From: Verrucomicrobiota bacterium
Lineage (GTDB): Bacteria > Verrucomicrobiota > Verrucomicrobiia > Opitutales > Coraliomargaritaceae
Length of the DNA stretch: 32,451 bases
NCBI GenBank assembly: GCA_009937095.1
Contig: JAACDB010000070.1
Coordinates: 1-32,451, forward strand
Direction: 5' to 3'
The position numbers and the translations under genes are program-made. The notes under the pieces are model-generated. The model had not been told where the DNA came from, searched no databases, and saw only the letters and a program-made list of their open reading frames with translations. Below are positions 8,746 through 18,424 of this stretch, piece by piece (the first letter of the stretch is position 1; each line of letters begins with the position of its first letter).

Positions 8746-9789
8746 TTATTTTTGAGACTCTATATATTTCTCCAGCTTATCAAACCTTTTGAAAAGATCA
8801 GGCAATTTTCGCTGAAGGATAAAAATTCGATACATCAAATTCGCGTTCTCACCATTGAGGCCCAATATTTTCTCGTTTGGCTCGGTAGAACGCATCAAGC
8901 CCGACTTCGCATATATCAAAGTACCTTCACTTATTTTCAGATGACCCGCTACCCCGGACTGGCCAGCCATGATGACCCCGTCACCAAACTCGGTACTACC
9001 GCTTATGCCGGATTGCGCAACCAGGAGGCAATTGCGCCCGATACTGACATTGTGCCCGACTTGAACAAGGTTATCGATCTTGGTACCGGCACCAATGAAG
9101 GTTGTACCAAAGCGCGCCCTATCAATAGTCGTATTGGCACCAATATCGACATCCGACCCGGTTTCCACATTTCCAACCTGGGGCAAGCGCTTGTGTGCGC
9201 CATCGATTGGGGCGTATCCATATCCATCTGATCCCACAACACAGCCAGCCAAAAGACGGTTACGGTCTCCGATAATACAGCGACTGGCTACTACTACCCG
9301 AGGAAACAGATAACACTCACGGCCTATCTGAGCCTGCCTGCCTACGGAGACATGGTCTTCCATTACCGTACCGGCACCGATCCGCGCTCCCTCGGCGATA
9401 TAACAAAATGCGCCTATGCTGGCGCTCGCATCTACCTCCGCTCCTTCTTCTACATGCGCGGTGGGATGAATCCCTGCGGCGGGGTGCGGATCCAGCATAT
9501 TTTCAATATCGCGACATATCAACGCCAAGGCATAGTTGGGGTTTTCCAAACGAATGTAGAGCTGCCCATCACGAGGTTCACCTTCATAATCTTTCGGAAG
9601 GAGTAAGACCGATGCCTTGCTCTCCCCCACCTGCTTAAGGTATTTGGAATTTCCCAAAAAGGATAGGTCGCCGCTATTACTATCGGAAAGCGCAGCAATA
9701 CGATTAATTTTCCCAGAAAAGCTCCCCGTGCATTCAGCACCTTCCCCGACAATTTCGAGGATGCGTTCGATGGAATAACTAAGCATCAT
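8746..9789 (-). CDS. lpxD: UDP-3-O-acylglucosamine N-acyltransferase
   Basis: LpxD adds the second acyl chain to UDP-3-O-acylglucosamine in lipid A synthesis, so the organism should make lipopolysaccharide. The 347-residue protein has an N-terminal uridine-binding domain (to about residue 105, with SFLGNSKYL), then a left-handed beta-helix of hexapeptide repeats (about 110-305), including the catalytic-histidine motif VGHNVSIG. A C-terminal helix (about 315-345) closes it. Two adjacent ATG codons (9789 and 9786) could start it. The intrinsic terminator of the upstream skp gene ends only about 12 bases before this start. Confidence 0.96.
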   Translation of the reverse strand: MMLSYSIERILEIVGEGAECTGSFSGKINRIAALSDSNSGDLSFLGNSKYLKQVGESKASVLLLPKDYEGEPRDGQLYIRLENPNYALALICRDIENMLDPHPAAGIHPTAHVEEGAEVDASASIGAFCYIAEGARIGAGTVMEDHVSVGRQAQIGRECYLFPRVVVASRCIIGDRNRLLAGCVVGSDGYGYAPIDGAHKRLPQVGNVETGSDVDIGANTTIDRARFGTTFIGAGTKIDNLVQVGHNVSIGRNCLLVAQSGISGSTEFGDGVIMAGQSGVAGHLKISEGTLIYAKSGLMRSTEPNEKILGLNGENANLMYRIFILQRKLPDLFKRFDKLEKYIESQK

Positions 9790-9801
9790 GTTGTCTTTAA
9801 A

Positions 9802-9836
9802 ATAAAAAACCCTGTTCTTGGCGAGAACAGGGTTTT
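9802..9836 (-). terminator. Strong intrinsic terminator between skp and lpxD
   Basis: CCCTGTTCT (9810-9818) pairs perfectly with AGAACAGGG (9824-9832) around a 5-base loop. Flanking AAAA/TTTT lengthens the stem, and the minus-strand transcript ends in a run of about six T. It lies 17 bases after the skp stop and only about 12 bases before the lpxD start. Confidence 0.9.
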
Positions 9837-9852
9837 AAAAAAAGCGACTGAA

Positions 9853-10461
9853 TTAATCCGCGTTGAGTACGGCGATCACCATATCTGTGACCTCAATATT
9901 ATCAGAGGCATAGAGTATGTTGCCCATAAAGACGTTGTATTCCTTAACTTCATCTTCCCCAGCAGGAACATTGATTTTCTGCGGCGCAATCGGAACGATC
10001 AAATCGAAGCCCTTGTCTTTAGCCACTTCAATGATTGCCTCACGCATTTTCAACTGGAAGGGATTCAGGATGAGATTGCGGTTTTGTTGGTTCTGCTGCT
10101 GCAACTGAGTGCCGTAAGCATTCAACTGCTGGATTTTTGACTGGTTGTCATTAATCAGCTTTTGAGCTTCCTCTTCAGCGTTTTGACGTGCCAAATCCGC
10201 AGTTGCCGGGTTTTGAGCGGTTTGCTGCAGTTCCTGAACTTTAGCCTCCACAACGTCCAGACCAAGCTTTGCTTTAAAAGCATCCACTTCTTCCTGAGCG
10301 GTTTGTGCGGCACCTTCAACACGTTTGACCGCGCTTTGGTAAGCCACGTAGTCATTCATTAAACGCTCCATATTGACAGTGCCCACGCGACTGGGCTCTT
10401 GGGCGAAGCTGAAACTGGCAGCCATGAGCGTTACCAAAACGAATGTGATTATTTTCTTCAT
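9853..10461 (-). CDS. skp: OmpH/Skp-family periplasmic chaperone
   Basis: OmpH/Skp proteins hold unfolded outer-membrane proteins in the periplasm before BamA inserts them. The 202-residue protein has a clear signal peptide (KKIITFVLVTLMAASFSFAQ, cleavage near residue 20). The family opening VGTVNMERLMNDY is followed by a long Gln/Ala-rich coiled coil (about 40-130), and the C-terminal part closes with AIIEVAKDKGFDLIVPI. Position directly downstream of bamA (50-base gap) and upstream of lpxD is the classical order. It ends in a strong terminator. Confidence 0.92.
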   Translation of the reverse strand: MKKIITFVLVTLMAASFSFAQEPSRVGTVNMERLMNDYVAYQSAVKRVEGAAQTAQEEVDAFKAKLGLDVVEAKVQELQQTAQNPATADLARQNAEEEAQKLINDNQSKIQQLNAYGTQLQQQNQQNRNLILNPFQLKMREAIIEVAKDKGFDLIVPIAPQKINVPAGEDEVKEYNVFMGNILYASDNIEVTDMVIAVLNAD

Positions 10462-10511
10462 ATTACTATATTTATTAAGACTATTTGGTGATGTAAGAAT
10501 AGTTAGTAGAA

Positions 10512-12869
10512 TTAAAAGCGTGTGCCAAATGAAAAATTGAACTGGGTGCCGTCCGCATCACCCTTTGGATCTTGCAAGGGAAAGCCTAAATCCAGCTTAA
10601 GCGGAGACCCCATGAGCATAATACGGGCTCCCACACCCCAGTTGGAGGCATAATCCGACATCTTCAAATCAAAATCATTTTCATTCACGAAACCCATGTC
10701 GTAGAAAACGACAAGTCCGAAAGGTTCCGCAAGACGAAATCCATACTCTAAAGAGAGCATTCCATACGTGTTACCCCCTACCGGCTCCGTTGGGTCGTCT
10801 TTGTCGCGCGGCCCGACATCGCGGTATTCAAAGCCCCGCAGGGTTTCAGGTCCGCCTAAATAGAAACGGTCATAAAAGGGAATGTCATTGCTTTGTCCGT
10901 AGGGCACAGCCGTTCCAAGGCGGCCCAGGATTGAGAGGGTTTGCTCCAGCGTTTCAAAGGTGGGAATGAACTGAGCGGTTCGACCCTCAAATTTTAAGTA
11001 ATCAACGCTTCCACCTACACCCGCAAGCTCGGTCGACAAAGTCGTGCGGTTACCGCGACGTGTAAACAGGATGGAATCACGCGAATCACGCAAAAAGGTT
11101 AGGCCCAGTTTGGAAACAGTTGATTCCCCTTCCGCAGCTTGAAAGACGTCTGCCACGTTGTCATCCGGATCAACACTACTGCCTACCACATCAAAAATAT
11201 CAACGAATTCGAGGCGGTAAGACAAGCGCCCTTCCACCAACTCAAAGAGGCGGCGGCGAAGATAAAGCTCAAAGCCGGTACGTAATTCATTGTAGTCTGA
11301 ACTTTGATAGTCGGATTCCGTCCGGAACAACTCCACCCCAAAAGAGAGACGCTGCTCAAACAACCACGGTTCCTCAAAAGTCACCAATGCCTGGTTACTG
11401 CGATTACCAAGCGATAGACGCAGGCGGAATTTCTGTCCGTCGCCCTGAAATCCATTTGCGTAGTTGAATAAGTCAAAATTCCCCTGACGGGTTTCAAAGA
11501 AAACCTGAGCACTCTCAACGGAGCCAAAACCCATACCAAAGCTCAGGTTACCGGTATGCCCCTCGCTGACCGTCACGCTTAAGTCTTTGCGCCCAGGCAC
11601 ACTGGTGGCTTCAGGACTGAGCCGTACTTCCTCAAAAAAGCGGGTGTTTTGCAAACGACGTTCGCTGGTCTTCATACGGGTGAGGTCAAAAACATCCGCC
11701 GGACGCAAGGCCAGTTCCCGCACAATCACGCGTGTCTTGGTCTTGGTATTTCCTTCAACTTTGATGGATTCCACGTAAAATTTCGCGCTTCCCCTAACCC
11801 GAAAAACCAGATCAATCGTACGAGTCTCCATGTCTGAAATCCGCTCCGCGCGCACGAAGGTATTAAGATAACCCCGTGAAGTGTAATATTCCTGTATCGC
11901 TAAGGCGGCGGCATCCACCGCAGTCGGAGAAAATGGATCCCCGCTCTGGAGACGTACCATTCGTGACAATTCACTTTCGGTATAGACCGTCATTCCCTCA
12001 ACCGAGAAATTCCCCAGATAGTAAGGTTCTCCTTCAACCACCGGAATCGTAAGGATCATCTTTTTCTTCTTGGGATAGTCGAAACGAATTGCCTCGGCAT
12101 CAATTTTCACATCAAGGAAACCTGCATCGAGGTAATACTGGCGCAAGTTCACGATATCCTCTTCTAGATCCGCTTCGATAAGTTTACCGGAACCGGAAAG
12201 CCAAGACATCCAATTGCGCCGCTTAATTTTCATTACTTTGCGCAAGTGCTTGGTTTTTATCTCCGCATTGCCCTCGAAATCAATCTGTTTAATGTGCAGC
12301 TTGCGTGCCTCTTCTATGTCAAAAATTGCAGTAGCAAGACCCGTCTCGCTGTCTTTTTCGATGCGATATTCCACCGTGGAATCGGGATAACTCTTCTCGA
12401 CGTAATATTCCTGCAATTTACGTGCTCCTGCCGCAATAGCGTATTCATCCAGCGGCACTCCGGTCATAAGCTCTGCCTTATCAAGTAAACGGTCATAAGA
12501 ATAACGTCCGGTGCCCTCAAAGCGAATCGCCTGCAAGGTATACTTGGGGACAAGCTGAAGGATCACTTTCACGGCGTCACCTGCTGCATCCTCTACCTTG
12601 ATTTCCACAAACTCAAAACGATTGGTCGCATAGAGGGCATGAATCGATTGGTCCGCGAGAACCGAACTGTAGGACATCCCCTCCCGCAACTGCACATAGC
12701 CCATGACATATCCGTCACTGACCGACCGAAAGCCATCAAACTGGAGTTCAATGGATTCGATTTGCGGCAATACGGCTGCTTCTTCCGATTGCGCCTTGAG
12801 CCAGGTAAAAGATGTCGCGCATAGGCAGAGCAGAGCGATGTTGATTCGGTTAAGTTTTGAAGTAGGCAT
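10512..12869 (-). CDS. bamA: Outer membrane protein assembly factor BamA
   Basis: BamA is the Omp85 core of the machine that folds beta-barrels into the outer membrane. The 785-residue precursor has a signal peptide (cleavage near AQ, residue 27). A series of POTRA repeats covers about 35-430, visible for example as [29 protein letters not shown] and [16 protein letters not shown]. The C-terminal barrel begins near [10 protein letters not shown] (about 440), contains the conserved loop motif [13 protein letters not shown], and ends in the barrel signature FNFSFGTRF with terminal Phe. It is downstream of dnaB with a 26-base gap and upstream of skp. Confidence 0.97.
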   Translation of the reverse strand: MPTSKLNRINIALLCLCATSFTWLKAQSEEAAVLPQIESIELQFDGFRSVSDGYVMGYVQLREGMSYSSVLADQSIHALYATNRFEFVEIKVEDAAGDAVKVILQLVPKYTLQAIRFEGTGRYSYDRLLDKAELMTGVPLDEYAIAAGARKLQEYYVEKSYPDSTVEYRIEKDSETGLATAIFDIEEARKLHIKQIDFEGNAEIKTKHLRKVMKIKRRNWMSWLSGSGKLIEADLEEDIVNLRQYYLDAGFLDVKIDAEAIRFDYPKKKKMILTIPVVEGEPYYLGNFSVEGMTVYTESELSRMVRLQSGDPFSPTAVDAAALAIQEYYTSRGYLNTFVRAERISDMETRTIDLVFRVRGSAKFYVESIKVEGNTKTKTRVIVRELALRPADVFDLTRMKTSERRLQNTRFFEEVRLSPEATSVPGRKDLSVTVSEGHTGNLSFGMGFGSVESAQVFFETRQGNFDLFNYANGFQGDGQKFRLRLSLGNRSNQALVTFEEPWLFEQRLSFGVELFRTESDYQSSDYNELRTGFELYLRRRLFELVEGRLSYRLEFVDIFDVVGSSVDPDDNVADVFQAAEGESTVSKLGLTFLRDSRDSILFTRRGNRTTLSTELAGVGGSVDYLKFEGRTAQFIPTFETLEQTLSILGRLGTAVPYGQSNDIPFYDRFYLGGPETLRGFEYRDVGPRDKDDPTEPVGGNTYGMLSLEYGFRLAEPFGLVVFYDMGFVNENDFDLKMSDYASNWGVGARIMLMGSPLKLDLGFPLQDPKGDADGTQFNFSFGTRF

Positions 12870-12895
12870 TCCGTTTAAAAGTTTATCGTGATTTG

Positions 12896-14341
12896 TTAAC
12901 GTTGGAAATTCTCGTATCGGGTGTAATGACGCATGAAAGTCAGGTCCACTTCACCAATCGGCCCATTACGTTGCTTAGCTATGATCAACTTAATGTGCTC
13001 CACATCACTGATTTGCCCGCCATCCTGTACGCCCTCGTCATCATCCCGTTTCTTGGGACGATGCAGAATCATGACAACGTCCGCGTCTTGTTCAATCGAC
13101 CCAGACTCCCGTAGATCCGAAAGGCGAGGGTCTCGGTTTTCCCGCTCCGATTCACGGTTTAACTGACTTAGAACCACAACCGGTACGTTCAATTCCTTCG
13201 CCATTCCTTTTACCCCGCGCGAGATTTCGGCAATTTGTTGTTCACGCGGCATACGCGGATCCGTTCCGCGAACCAGTTGCAAATAATCGATAATCACAAG
13301 GCCCAAACGATGCTTACTGTCTACCCGGCGCGCCTTGGCCCTCAAATCCAGAATTGAAGAACTGGAGGAATCATCAATCCAAAGCGGAACCGTCTCCAAC
13401 TCCTTTGATGCTCCAAAAATCTCGCGTTGATCCTTAGCAGAGGCAACCCGATCGCGAATTCGTTTTTGATCCACCCGTGCACGGCTGCAGATCAAACGCA
13501 TAGCTAAGTCCGCTGCCGTCATTTCCAGACTGAAAACCAAAACCCCTGGAGGTTTGTGCCCTCCGTCCGGAATAACCGCGTGCTCGGCAAAATTCATCGC
13601 AAGAGAGGTCTTACCCACAGAGGGTCGCGCCGCTAAAACAATCATTTGACCCGGGTGAAAGCCGTAGGTCATGCCGTCCAAATCACGGAAGCCCGACAGA
13701 ACGCCTTCGAGGTCATCCCGTCCATTGAGAAGGGCCTGAATATTGTTCACCGCTTGATCCAGCGGTTTCTTAATGGGCACTGCACCTTCGGTAATGCGAC
13801 CACTACTGATAAGATGAATATCCTCTTCGATTTTTTCAATAAAGGCGCTGATATCTTCCTGTTGGAGATAACAAGCCTCAATCGCTTCGCGGGAGGTGCG
13901 AATCAAACGCCGCAGAAGATACTTTTCATGAACGATCTTTGAAAAATAGCGGGCGTGTGCCGCAGTCTCAATTCGATCCTGAATAGCGTAAATTGTAGCA
14001 ATACCACCGACGCTTTCGTCCAGACCTTCCTTTTTAAGGTGTTCGTAGAGCAGGATCTCGTCGATCGGATCGCCGGTCTCATAGAGCTTCAACAGGGCCT
14101 GAAAGATGTACTTGTGCGTTTCCTTGTAGAAAAAATCCGGTTGGATTTTTGCCTCAATACAATCGGTAAGCACTTCGCGCCCACCATCGATCAAACAAGC
14201 CGCGAGCAAGCCTTCCTCGGCTTCAATGCTATGCGGTTGTGCCCGGGCAATACCGTCACCACCCCCCTGCCGCGCGGCACGCCCGCCCTCAAAATCACGA
14301 CCACCGCGATTTGTTGGTTTGGACGTCGGTTCAGGTGGCAT
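12896..14341 (-). CDS. dnaB: Replicative DNA helicase DnaB
   Basis: DnaB is the hexameric helicase that unwinds DNA at the replication fork. The 481-residue protein has an unusual Gly/Arg-rich N-terminal extension (about residues 1-33), then the helical DnaB N-domain starting at [15 protein letters not shown]. The RecA-like domain follows: Walker [14 protein letters not shown] (about 238-250), the Walker B-like DYLQLVRG, the SQLNRESE sensor region, and the Arg-finger area [11 protein letters not shown] see no intein interruption. It follows rplI with a 28-base gap, a widespread ribosomal-replication linkage. Confidence 0.97.
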   Translation of the reverse strand: MPPEPTSKPTNRGGRDFEGGRAARQGGGDGIARAQPHSIEAEEGLLAACLIDGGREVLTDCIEAKIQPDFFYKETHKYIFQALLKLYETGDPIDEILLYEHLKKEGLDESVGGIATIYAIQDRIETAAHARYFSKIVHEKYLLRRLIRTSREAIEACYLQQEDISAFIEKIEEDIHLISSGRITEGAVPIKKPLDQAVNNIQALLNGRDDLEGVLSGFRDLDGMTYGFHPGQMIVLAARPSVGKTSLAMNFAEHAVIPDGGHKPPGVLVFSLEMTAADLAMRLICSRARVDQKRIRDRVASAKDQREIFGASKELETVPLWIDDSSSSSILDLRAKARRVDSKHRLGLVIIDYLQLVRGTDPRMPREQQIAEISRGVKGMAKELNVPVVVLSQLNRESERENRDPRLSDLRESGSIEQDADVVMILHRPKKRDDDEGVQDGGQISDVEHIKLIIAKQRNGPIGEVDLTFMRHYTRYENFQR

Positions 14342-14369
14342 CAGCGAAACATGTTAGCGGGACGGGCTA

Positions 14370-14882
14370 CTACTCAGCGGCTTCAAGTGCCTCCTTGGCA
14401 GTTCCTTCTTCCGCACTTTCCTCGATCGGATTTTCCGAAACGACTTCAAACTTAAGCTCAGTCTCCACATCACTGTGAATTTTAACAGTGGCAACATGCG
14501 AACCCAATTCCTTTACAGGAGCAGGCAGGCGTAGTTGTTTCTTAAGGAGTTCAACGCCCTCCTCTTTGAGTCGGGTGAGCAAATCATTTGCAGTGACCGC
14601 ACCGAACATCTTGCCGCCCTCACCGGTCTTGACCGCGATTGCAATGCTGATGTTCTCGATGCGTGACGATAAATCGCGAGCAGACTCCAATTCTTTTTGT
14701 TCGCGGGCTTCGCGAGCCTTCAGCAAGGCCTCCATTTGCTTCTTATTGGCCTGCGTAACGGGCACGGCAATCTTGCGGGGCAAGAGGAAGTTGCGGGAAT
14801 AACCGGAGCGCACGGTCACGGTGTCGCCCTCTGCGCCAAGTCCCTCGACGGGTTTGAGTAAAAGTACCTGATTGGTAGCCAT
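14370..14882 (-). CDS. rplI: 50S ribosomal protein L9
   Basis: This large-subunit protein bridges the L1 stalk region and helps maintain reading frame. The N-terminal domain starts QVLLLKPVEGLGAEGDTVTVRSGYSRNFLL-like, with the typical GYSRNFLLP motif at about 28-36. A central helix (about 45-75) is rich in Lys/Glu/Ala, and the C-terminal domain contains KMFGAVTANDLLTRL. At 170 residues it is some 20 longer than common L9 because of an acidic Glu/Ala tail. The usual partner rpsR is not beside it. Confidence 0.97.
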   Translation of the reverse strand: MATNQVLLLKPVEGLGAEGDTVTVRSGYSRNFLLPRKIAVPVTQANKKQMEALLKAREAREQKELESARDLSSRIENISIAIAVKTGEGGKMFGAVTANDLLTRLKEEGVELLKKQLRLPAPVKELGSHVATVKIHSDVETELKFEVVSENPIEESAEEGTAKEALEAAE

Positions 14883-14936
14883 AATTTGTTGGAATTTATC
14901 TAATGTTGATTGTGTTGAAGTGAACGGGATCCGCTC

Positions 14937-15380
14937 TTAAAAAGGCACTTCCTCGTCGAGGGAATCGGGGGTTTCCGCCTTGGTTGCTGCTGCCCCGGAA
15001 TCACGTGCAGGGGGTGAACTCTGCTCGTAACCGCCGCCCAGATTTTGATCGCGGGATCCGCCGACAAATTCAAAACGATCGAGCACCGCTGATAGTTTTG
15101 ACCGCTTTTGGCCGTCGCTTTCCCACTGGTCAAATTTCAAACGACCCTCGATGAGGATCGGGCTGCCCTTGCTCATATATTTGGCGAGCACCTCTGCCTG
15201 TTTGTCAAAAGCATCCACATCCACAAAAGTGGTTTCCTCACGGCGTCCACCATCACGGGTGGTGTAGTTTCGATTAACCGCCAAACCCAGTTTGCAGATC
15301 GAAAGACCGTTGGGGGTCACACGCATTTCAGGATCACGGGTCAGGTTGCCCATGAGGATAACTTTATTGAAGGAAGCCAT
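14937..15380 (-). CDS. ssb: Single-stranded DNA-binding protein
   Basis: SSB coats single-stranded DNA in replication and repair. The 147-residue protein starts with the OB fold (NKVILMGNLTRDPEMR, TPNGLSICKLGLAVNR, TTFVDVDAFDKQAE, KGSPILIEGRLKFDQW; to about residue 108). A Gly/Ser/Pro-rich linker follows and then the acidic partner-binding tip DEEVPF, which matches the usual D-D-I-P-F tail closely. It sits between rpsF and rplI; the common rpsR neighbour is absent. Confidence 0.97.
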   Translation of the reverse strand: MASFNKVILMGNLTRDPEMRVTPNGLSICKLGLAVNRNYTTRDGGRREETTFVDVDAFDKQAEVLAKYMSKGSPILIEGRLKFDQWESDGQKRSKLSAVLDRFEFVGGSRDQNLGGGYEQSSPPARDSGAAATKAETPDSLDEEVPF

Positions 15381-15416
15381 GTCGTTGAGGGGTTGAGGTG
15401 GAATACAAGACGAGGC

Positions 15417-15713
15417 CTAAGCCTCGACAAAGATACGATTGACGCGGCGGTCATGGCGAAGCTTTTCCTTAAGCTCTGCCGGGAAGCCGGGACCACCGCT
15501 CACCTCTAATTGCACGTAGTGACCCTGCGTGAATCGTTGGTCGGCAGCACGGGCAAATTCCCGCATGCCCAGAATTTCACTTCCGGTTACTTCGCCGCCA
15601 ATGCTGGTGGTGATGGTTTGAATGTCATCGATAACCTTTTGCGTGTCGTCTTCCGAATCGCGAAGGTCAAAAATGAATGAGATGTTGTAGGTTTTTGTTT
15701 TAGTTGCGCTCAT
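15417..15713 (-). CDS. rpsF: 30S ribosomal protein S6
   Basis: S6 is a small-subunit platform protein that normally binds next to S18. The 98-residue protein has the S6 ferredoxin-like layout: an N-terminal strand (YNISFIFDLR), a helix with DTQKVIDDIQTITTSIGG, the middle strand around REFARAADQRFTQGHYVQLEV, a helix FPAELKEKLRHD and the final strand VNRIFVEA. The start overlaps the end of pth by 14 bases, so translation is probably coupled. It is divergent in sequence but location and layout support the call. Confidence 0.93.
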   Translation of the reverse strand: MSATKTKTYNISFIFDLRDSEDDTQKVIDDIQTITTSIGGEVTGSEILGMREFARAADQRFTQGHYVQLEVSGGPGFPAELKEKLRHDRRVNRIFVEA

Positions 15714-16296
15714 GCTCTGATGCGTTGCGTTGATTTATAGTATTCATGGCAGTGTCGATGCCACTGTCAATGATGTGTAGCAAGTGCGCCACATAAGTGG
15801 GCCTCTGCTCTGTTAAAAGTTTTTTTTCGTCCACTGTAAAATTACTTAGGACATAATCGGCAAGGTCCATCTCCGAATGAGGTTTCGTTCCTACTCCCAC
15901 TCGAAATCGCCCAAATCCGGATCCAATTTGCTTTAGGAGGTCTGCGAGACCGTTGTGACCGCCGTCACTACCATTGAGACTAAGCTTACAGCGGGCCAGG
16001 TCGAGGGTGATATCGTCAAAGACCACCAAGAGGTTTTCGGGATTGAGCCGCCGGTATCGCAGAAGCGCCCCAAGGGCACGGCCGCTGTCGTTCATAAAGG
16101 TTTGCGGTTTTACGAGCAGTAATTTCTGACCGCGAGGCGTACTTTCCGCAATTTCGGACTCGCACTTCGCTTGCAACTTCCAGGAAGCTCCCAGTTGCTT
16201 GGCAAGTGATTCGAGGACCTCGAAACCAATATTGTGACGGGTCTGCTGGTATTTTGGTCCGGGGTTTCCGAGACCGGCAATTACCGAGATAGACAT
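15700..16296 (-). CDS. pth: Peptidyl-tRNA hydrolase
   Basis: Pth recycles peptidyl-tRNA released by stalled ribosomes. The 198-residue length is standard. Key motifs: GLGNPGPKYQQTRHNIGFEV, which holds the active-site His (about residue 21); KPQTFMNDSGRAL with the substrate-binding Asn; VVFDDITL with the conserved Asp; and NGSDGGHNGL. The C-terminal helical part ends in QRNASEHERN. It lies 65 bases downstream of rplY, with a hairpin between, and overlaps rpsF. Confidence 0.97.
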   Translation of the reverse strand: MSISVIAGLGNPGPKYQQTRHNIGFEVLESLAKQLGASWKLQAKCESEIAESTPRGQKLLLVKPQTFMNDSGRALGALLRYRRLNPENLLVVFDDITLDLARCKLSLNGSDGGHNGLADLLKQIGSGFGRFRVGVGTKPHSEMDLADYVLSNFTVDEKKLLTEQRPTYVAHLLHIIDSGIDTAMNTINQRNASEHERN

Positions 16297-16313
16297 TTGA
16301 GAAAGAACAAGTT

Positions 16314-16333
16314 GAAAGGTGCATCCACCTTTC
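16314..16333 (-). terminator. Hairpin between rplY and pth (possible partial terminator)
   Basis: GAAAGGTG (16314-16321) and CACCTTTC (16326-16333) form a perfect 8-bp stem with a tetraloop. On the minus strand it follows the rplY stop and is followed by T-rich sequence without a clean T run. It may reduce read-through into pth or act as an RNA-processing structure. Confidence 0.45.
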
Positions 16334-16361
16334 GGGAAGGAAAAAATGAGCCGTGGAAGGT

Positions 16362-17042
16362 TTAGTCCTCCTTCGCCTCTCCGGCTTCGCCATCTGCGTC
16401 GGAATCGGAGTCGGATTTGATATTGTCCGCAGGCACATCAGCCGGATCAACGACTGCCTCAGTGGTTTCAACCGTTGCCACGGTGGGCGGCTGGATAGAA
16501 ACAATCACCTGCACGTCATTACCGAGGTATTCAACCCCCTCCAATTCCGGCAAGTCGCTGATGTGAAGGGCATCACCCACACTGAGCATTTCGACGTCGG
16601 CGACTACGTGTTCGGGGAGTTTTGAAGGACGGCAACGAATTTCCACCTCGTGTGATTTGAAATCGATGACTCCGCCGTCGTTTTTCACACCCAAGCAGTT
16701 ATCTTCGTTCTTCAAGTGCACGGGAACGCGGGTTACAAAGGCTTCACCCCGGCGCACTTCGTGGAAATCAATATGGTTGATGGTGCCGTGAATGGGATCT
16801 TGTTGTACCGATTGTATAAGGGTAAGCATGCTTTCGCCCTTGTCGTCTGTGAGTTCAATGAGGGAAGCCTCTTCGCCGAGGTCACGACTGAGCTTGCGGT
16901 AATCGACCAAGGAGACCGCAATTGAGCGGGCGTTGCCTTGTCCGGAAACATTGGCGGGAATTAACCCTTCGGCACGGACGCGACGGGCGGCGCTGGTTCC
17001 TGAGCCCTCACGGGTAACGACTTTAAGCTTGAGTTGATTCAT
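16362..17042 (-). CDS. rplY: 50S ribosomal protein L25 (general stress protein Ctc type)
   Basis: L25/TL5 binds 5S rRNA. At 226 residues it is the long Ctc form. The N-terminal L25 domain (about 1-92) begins LKVVTREGSGTSAARRVRAEG and includes HGTINHIDFHEV. The C-terminal TL5 beta domain (about 95-185) contains RVPVHLKNEDNCLGVKNDGG and GDALHISDLPELEGV. A low-complexity acidic tail rich in Asp/Ser/Glu ends the protein. It is the first gene of the long minus-strand run, upstream of pth, a very common pairing. A possible promoter lies about 60-85 bases upstream of its start. Confidence 0.96.
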   Translation of the reverse strand: MNQLKLKVVTREGSGTSAARRVRAEGLIPANVSGQGNARSIAVSLVDYRKLSRDLGEEASLIELTDDKGESMLTLIQSVQQDPIHGTINHIDFHEVRRGEAFVTRVPVHLKNEDNCLGVKNDGGVIDFKSHEVEIRCRPSKLPEHVVADVEMLSVGDALHISDLPELEGVEYLGNDVQVIVSIQPPTVATVETTEAVVDPADVPADNIKSDSDSDADGEAGEAKED

Positions 17043-17100
17043 AAAAATGATGCTGCACAGTGAATGACCGGACAGAGCCGGACTTTTTGAGAAACCGAAG

Positions 17101-17128
17101 AAAATAAAATAGCCTTACTGAAAGGCAA
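17101..17128 (-). promoter_or_regulatory. Possible sigma-70-type promoter for rplY and the minus-strand run
   Basis: Read on the minus strand, TTGCCT (17128-17123) and TATTTT (17106-17101) are separated by 16 bases, about 60 bases before the rplY start. The whole gap between rplY and nspC (17043-17215) is AT-rich and must also serve nspC. The match is moderate only. Confidence 0.35.
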
Positions 17129-17215
17129 CCCTAAGTTTACTTAATTTCCACGCCTTTTGATTTGCCCAAAGCCAGCTGCCAGCAAGCATCTGCACGAACG
17201 CTCAACCTTTTTTCA

Positions 17216-18424
17216 ATGACTCAGGATCCAACGCCACCGCTTACCGAAGCACGCCTTCATGCTTTAGAATCGATTCCCGCCGAGGCATGCCCCTCCCCTG
17301 CATTTGTGGTTCACCTCGACCGACTCACTGAAAATGCGAAAATACTACAAACGTTTGCCAATCAAGCAGATGCCAAGGTTCTTCTCGCACTGAAGGGCTT
17401 TGCCTGCCACCAGACTTTCCCGGTCATTCAACCCCATCTAGATGGTACCACCTCAAGCGGGTTGCACGAAGCACTCCTCGCCAAAGAAACCTTCGGTGGG
17501 GAAATCCACGTCTATTGCCCCGCTTTTAAGACCTCCGAGATAAAGGCAATTCAGGGATTTGCCCACAGCCTTATCTTCAATTCACCCGGTCAACTGAGCA
17601 GGGCCTTGAGAATACTACCCTCCAAGGACCGCCCGACCCTCGGCCTGCGCATCAACCCGGAATGTTCCACGGTCGAAACCGCTCTCTACGACCCCAGCAC
17701 GCCGGGCTCGCGGCTGGGCACCCCCCGCACGGCATTAGACGCCGCCTGTGCCGACGCCCCCCGCGACCTCCTCGCCGAACTGGAGGGATTGCATTTTCAT
17801 ACCCTCTGCGAACAGGACGCCGATGCCCTCGAACTGACGGTGCACGCCTTTGAGGAAAAATTTGGTGATCTCTTCCCGCGCCTGAAATGGGTCAATTTTG
17901 GCGGCGGTCACCACCTCACCCGACCCGGCTATGACCTTGAACGGGCTATTCGCGTGATTCGTGATTTCAAGGCCCGCCACGCTCTTGAAGTCTACCTCGA
18001 GCCGGGTGAAGCCGTTGCCCTCCACAGCGGAGTACTCGTGAGCACCGTCCTCGACATCCACCAAAGCGGCGACTTCCAAGTGGTGATTCTCGATACCTCT
18101 GCGACCTGCCATATGCCCGATGTACTGGAGATGCCCTACCGTCCCAATATTCTGGGAGCGGGCGACGGAAAGGACCACCCGCACCGCTACCGAATCGGCG
18201 GACTTTCCTGCCTCGCAGGGGATGTCATCGGTGATTATGGATTTTGCGAACCCCTACAGATCGGGCAGCGGCTTGTTTTCCTGGACATGTCTCATTACAC
18301 CATGGTGAAGACGAGTACTTTCAATGGGGTACCCTTACCGGCAATCTGCACCTACAGTGAAGCAGACGGGCTCAAAACGGTGCGCGAATTCGATTACCGC
18401 GATTTTCGCGACCGCCTTTCCTAG
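17216..18424 (+). CDS. nspC: Carboxynorspermidine/carboxyspermidine decarboxylase
   Basis: NspC is a PLP-dependent fold-III decarboxylase that makes norspermidine or spermidine from the carboxy intermediate, in the aspartate-semialdehyde polyamine route. The 402-residue protein has the PLP lysine in LLALKGFA (Lys60), the SSGLHEALLA region, LGLRINPE, a GGGHHLTRPGYD loop, EPGEAVALHSG and the active-site motif SCLAGDVIGDYGF. The ATG at 17216 is chosen because family homology begins soon after; the open frame before it has only a TTG. The partner carboxynorspermidine synthase is not in the window. The last 4 bases overlap the convergent EVE gene. Confidence 0.93.
   Translation: MTQDPTPPLTEARLHALESIPAEACPSPAFVVHLDRLTENAKILQTFANQADAKVLLALKGFACHQTFPVIQPHLDGTTSSGLHEALLAKETFGGEIHVYCPAFKTSEIKAIQGFAHSLIFNSPGQLSRALRILPSKDRPTLGLRINPECSTVETALYDPSTPGSRLGTPRTALDAACADAPRDLLAELEGLHFHTLCEQDADALELTVHAFEEKFGDLFPRLKWVNFGGGHHLTRPGYDLERAIRVIRDFKARHALEVYLEPGEAVALHSGVLVSTVLDIHQSGDFQVVILDTSATCHMPDVLEMPYRPNILGAGDGKDHPHRYRIGGLSCLAGDVIGDYGFCEPLQIGQRLVFLDMSHYTMVKTSTFNGVPLPAICTYSEADGLKTVREFDYRDFRDRLS

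Noticed and set aside
16016-16504. 162-codon minus-strand frame over the rplY-pth junction
   Set aside because: It overlaps two certain genes in another frame and has no recognisable domain.
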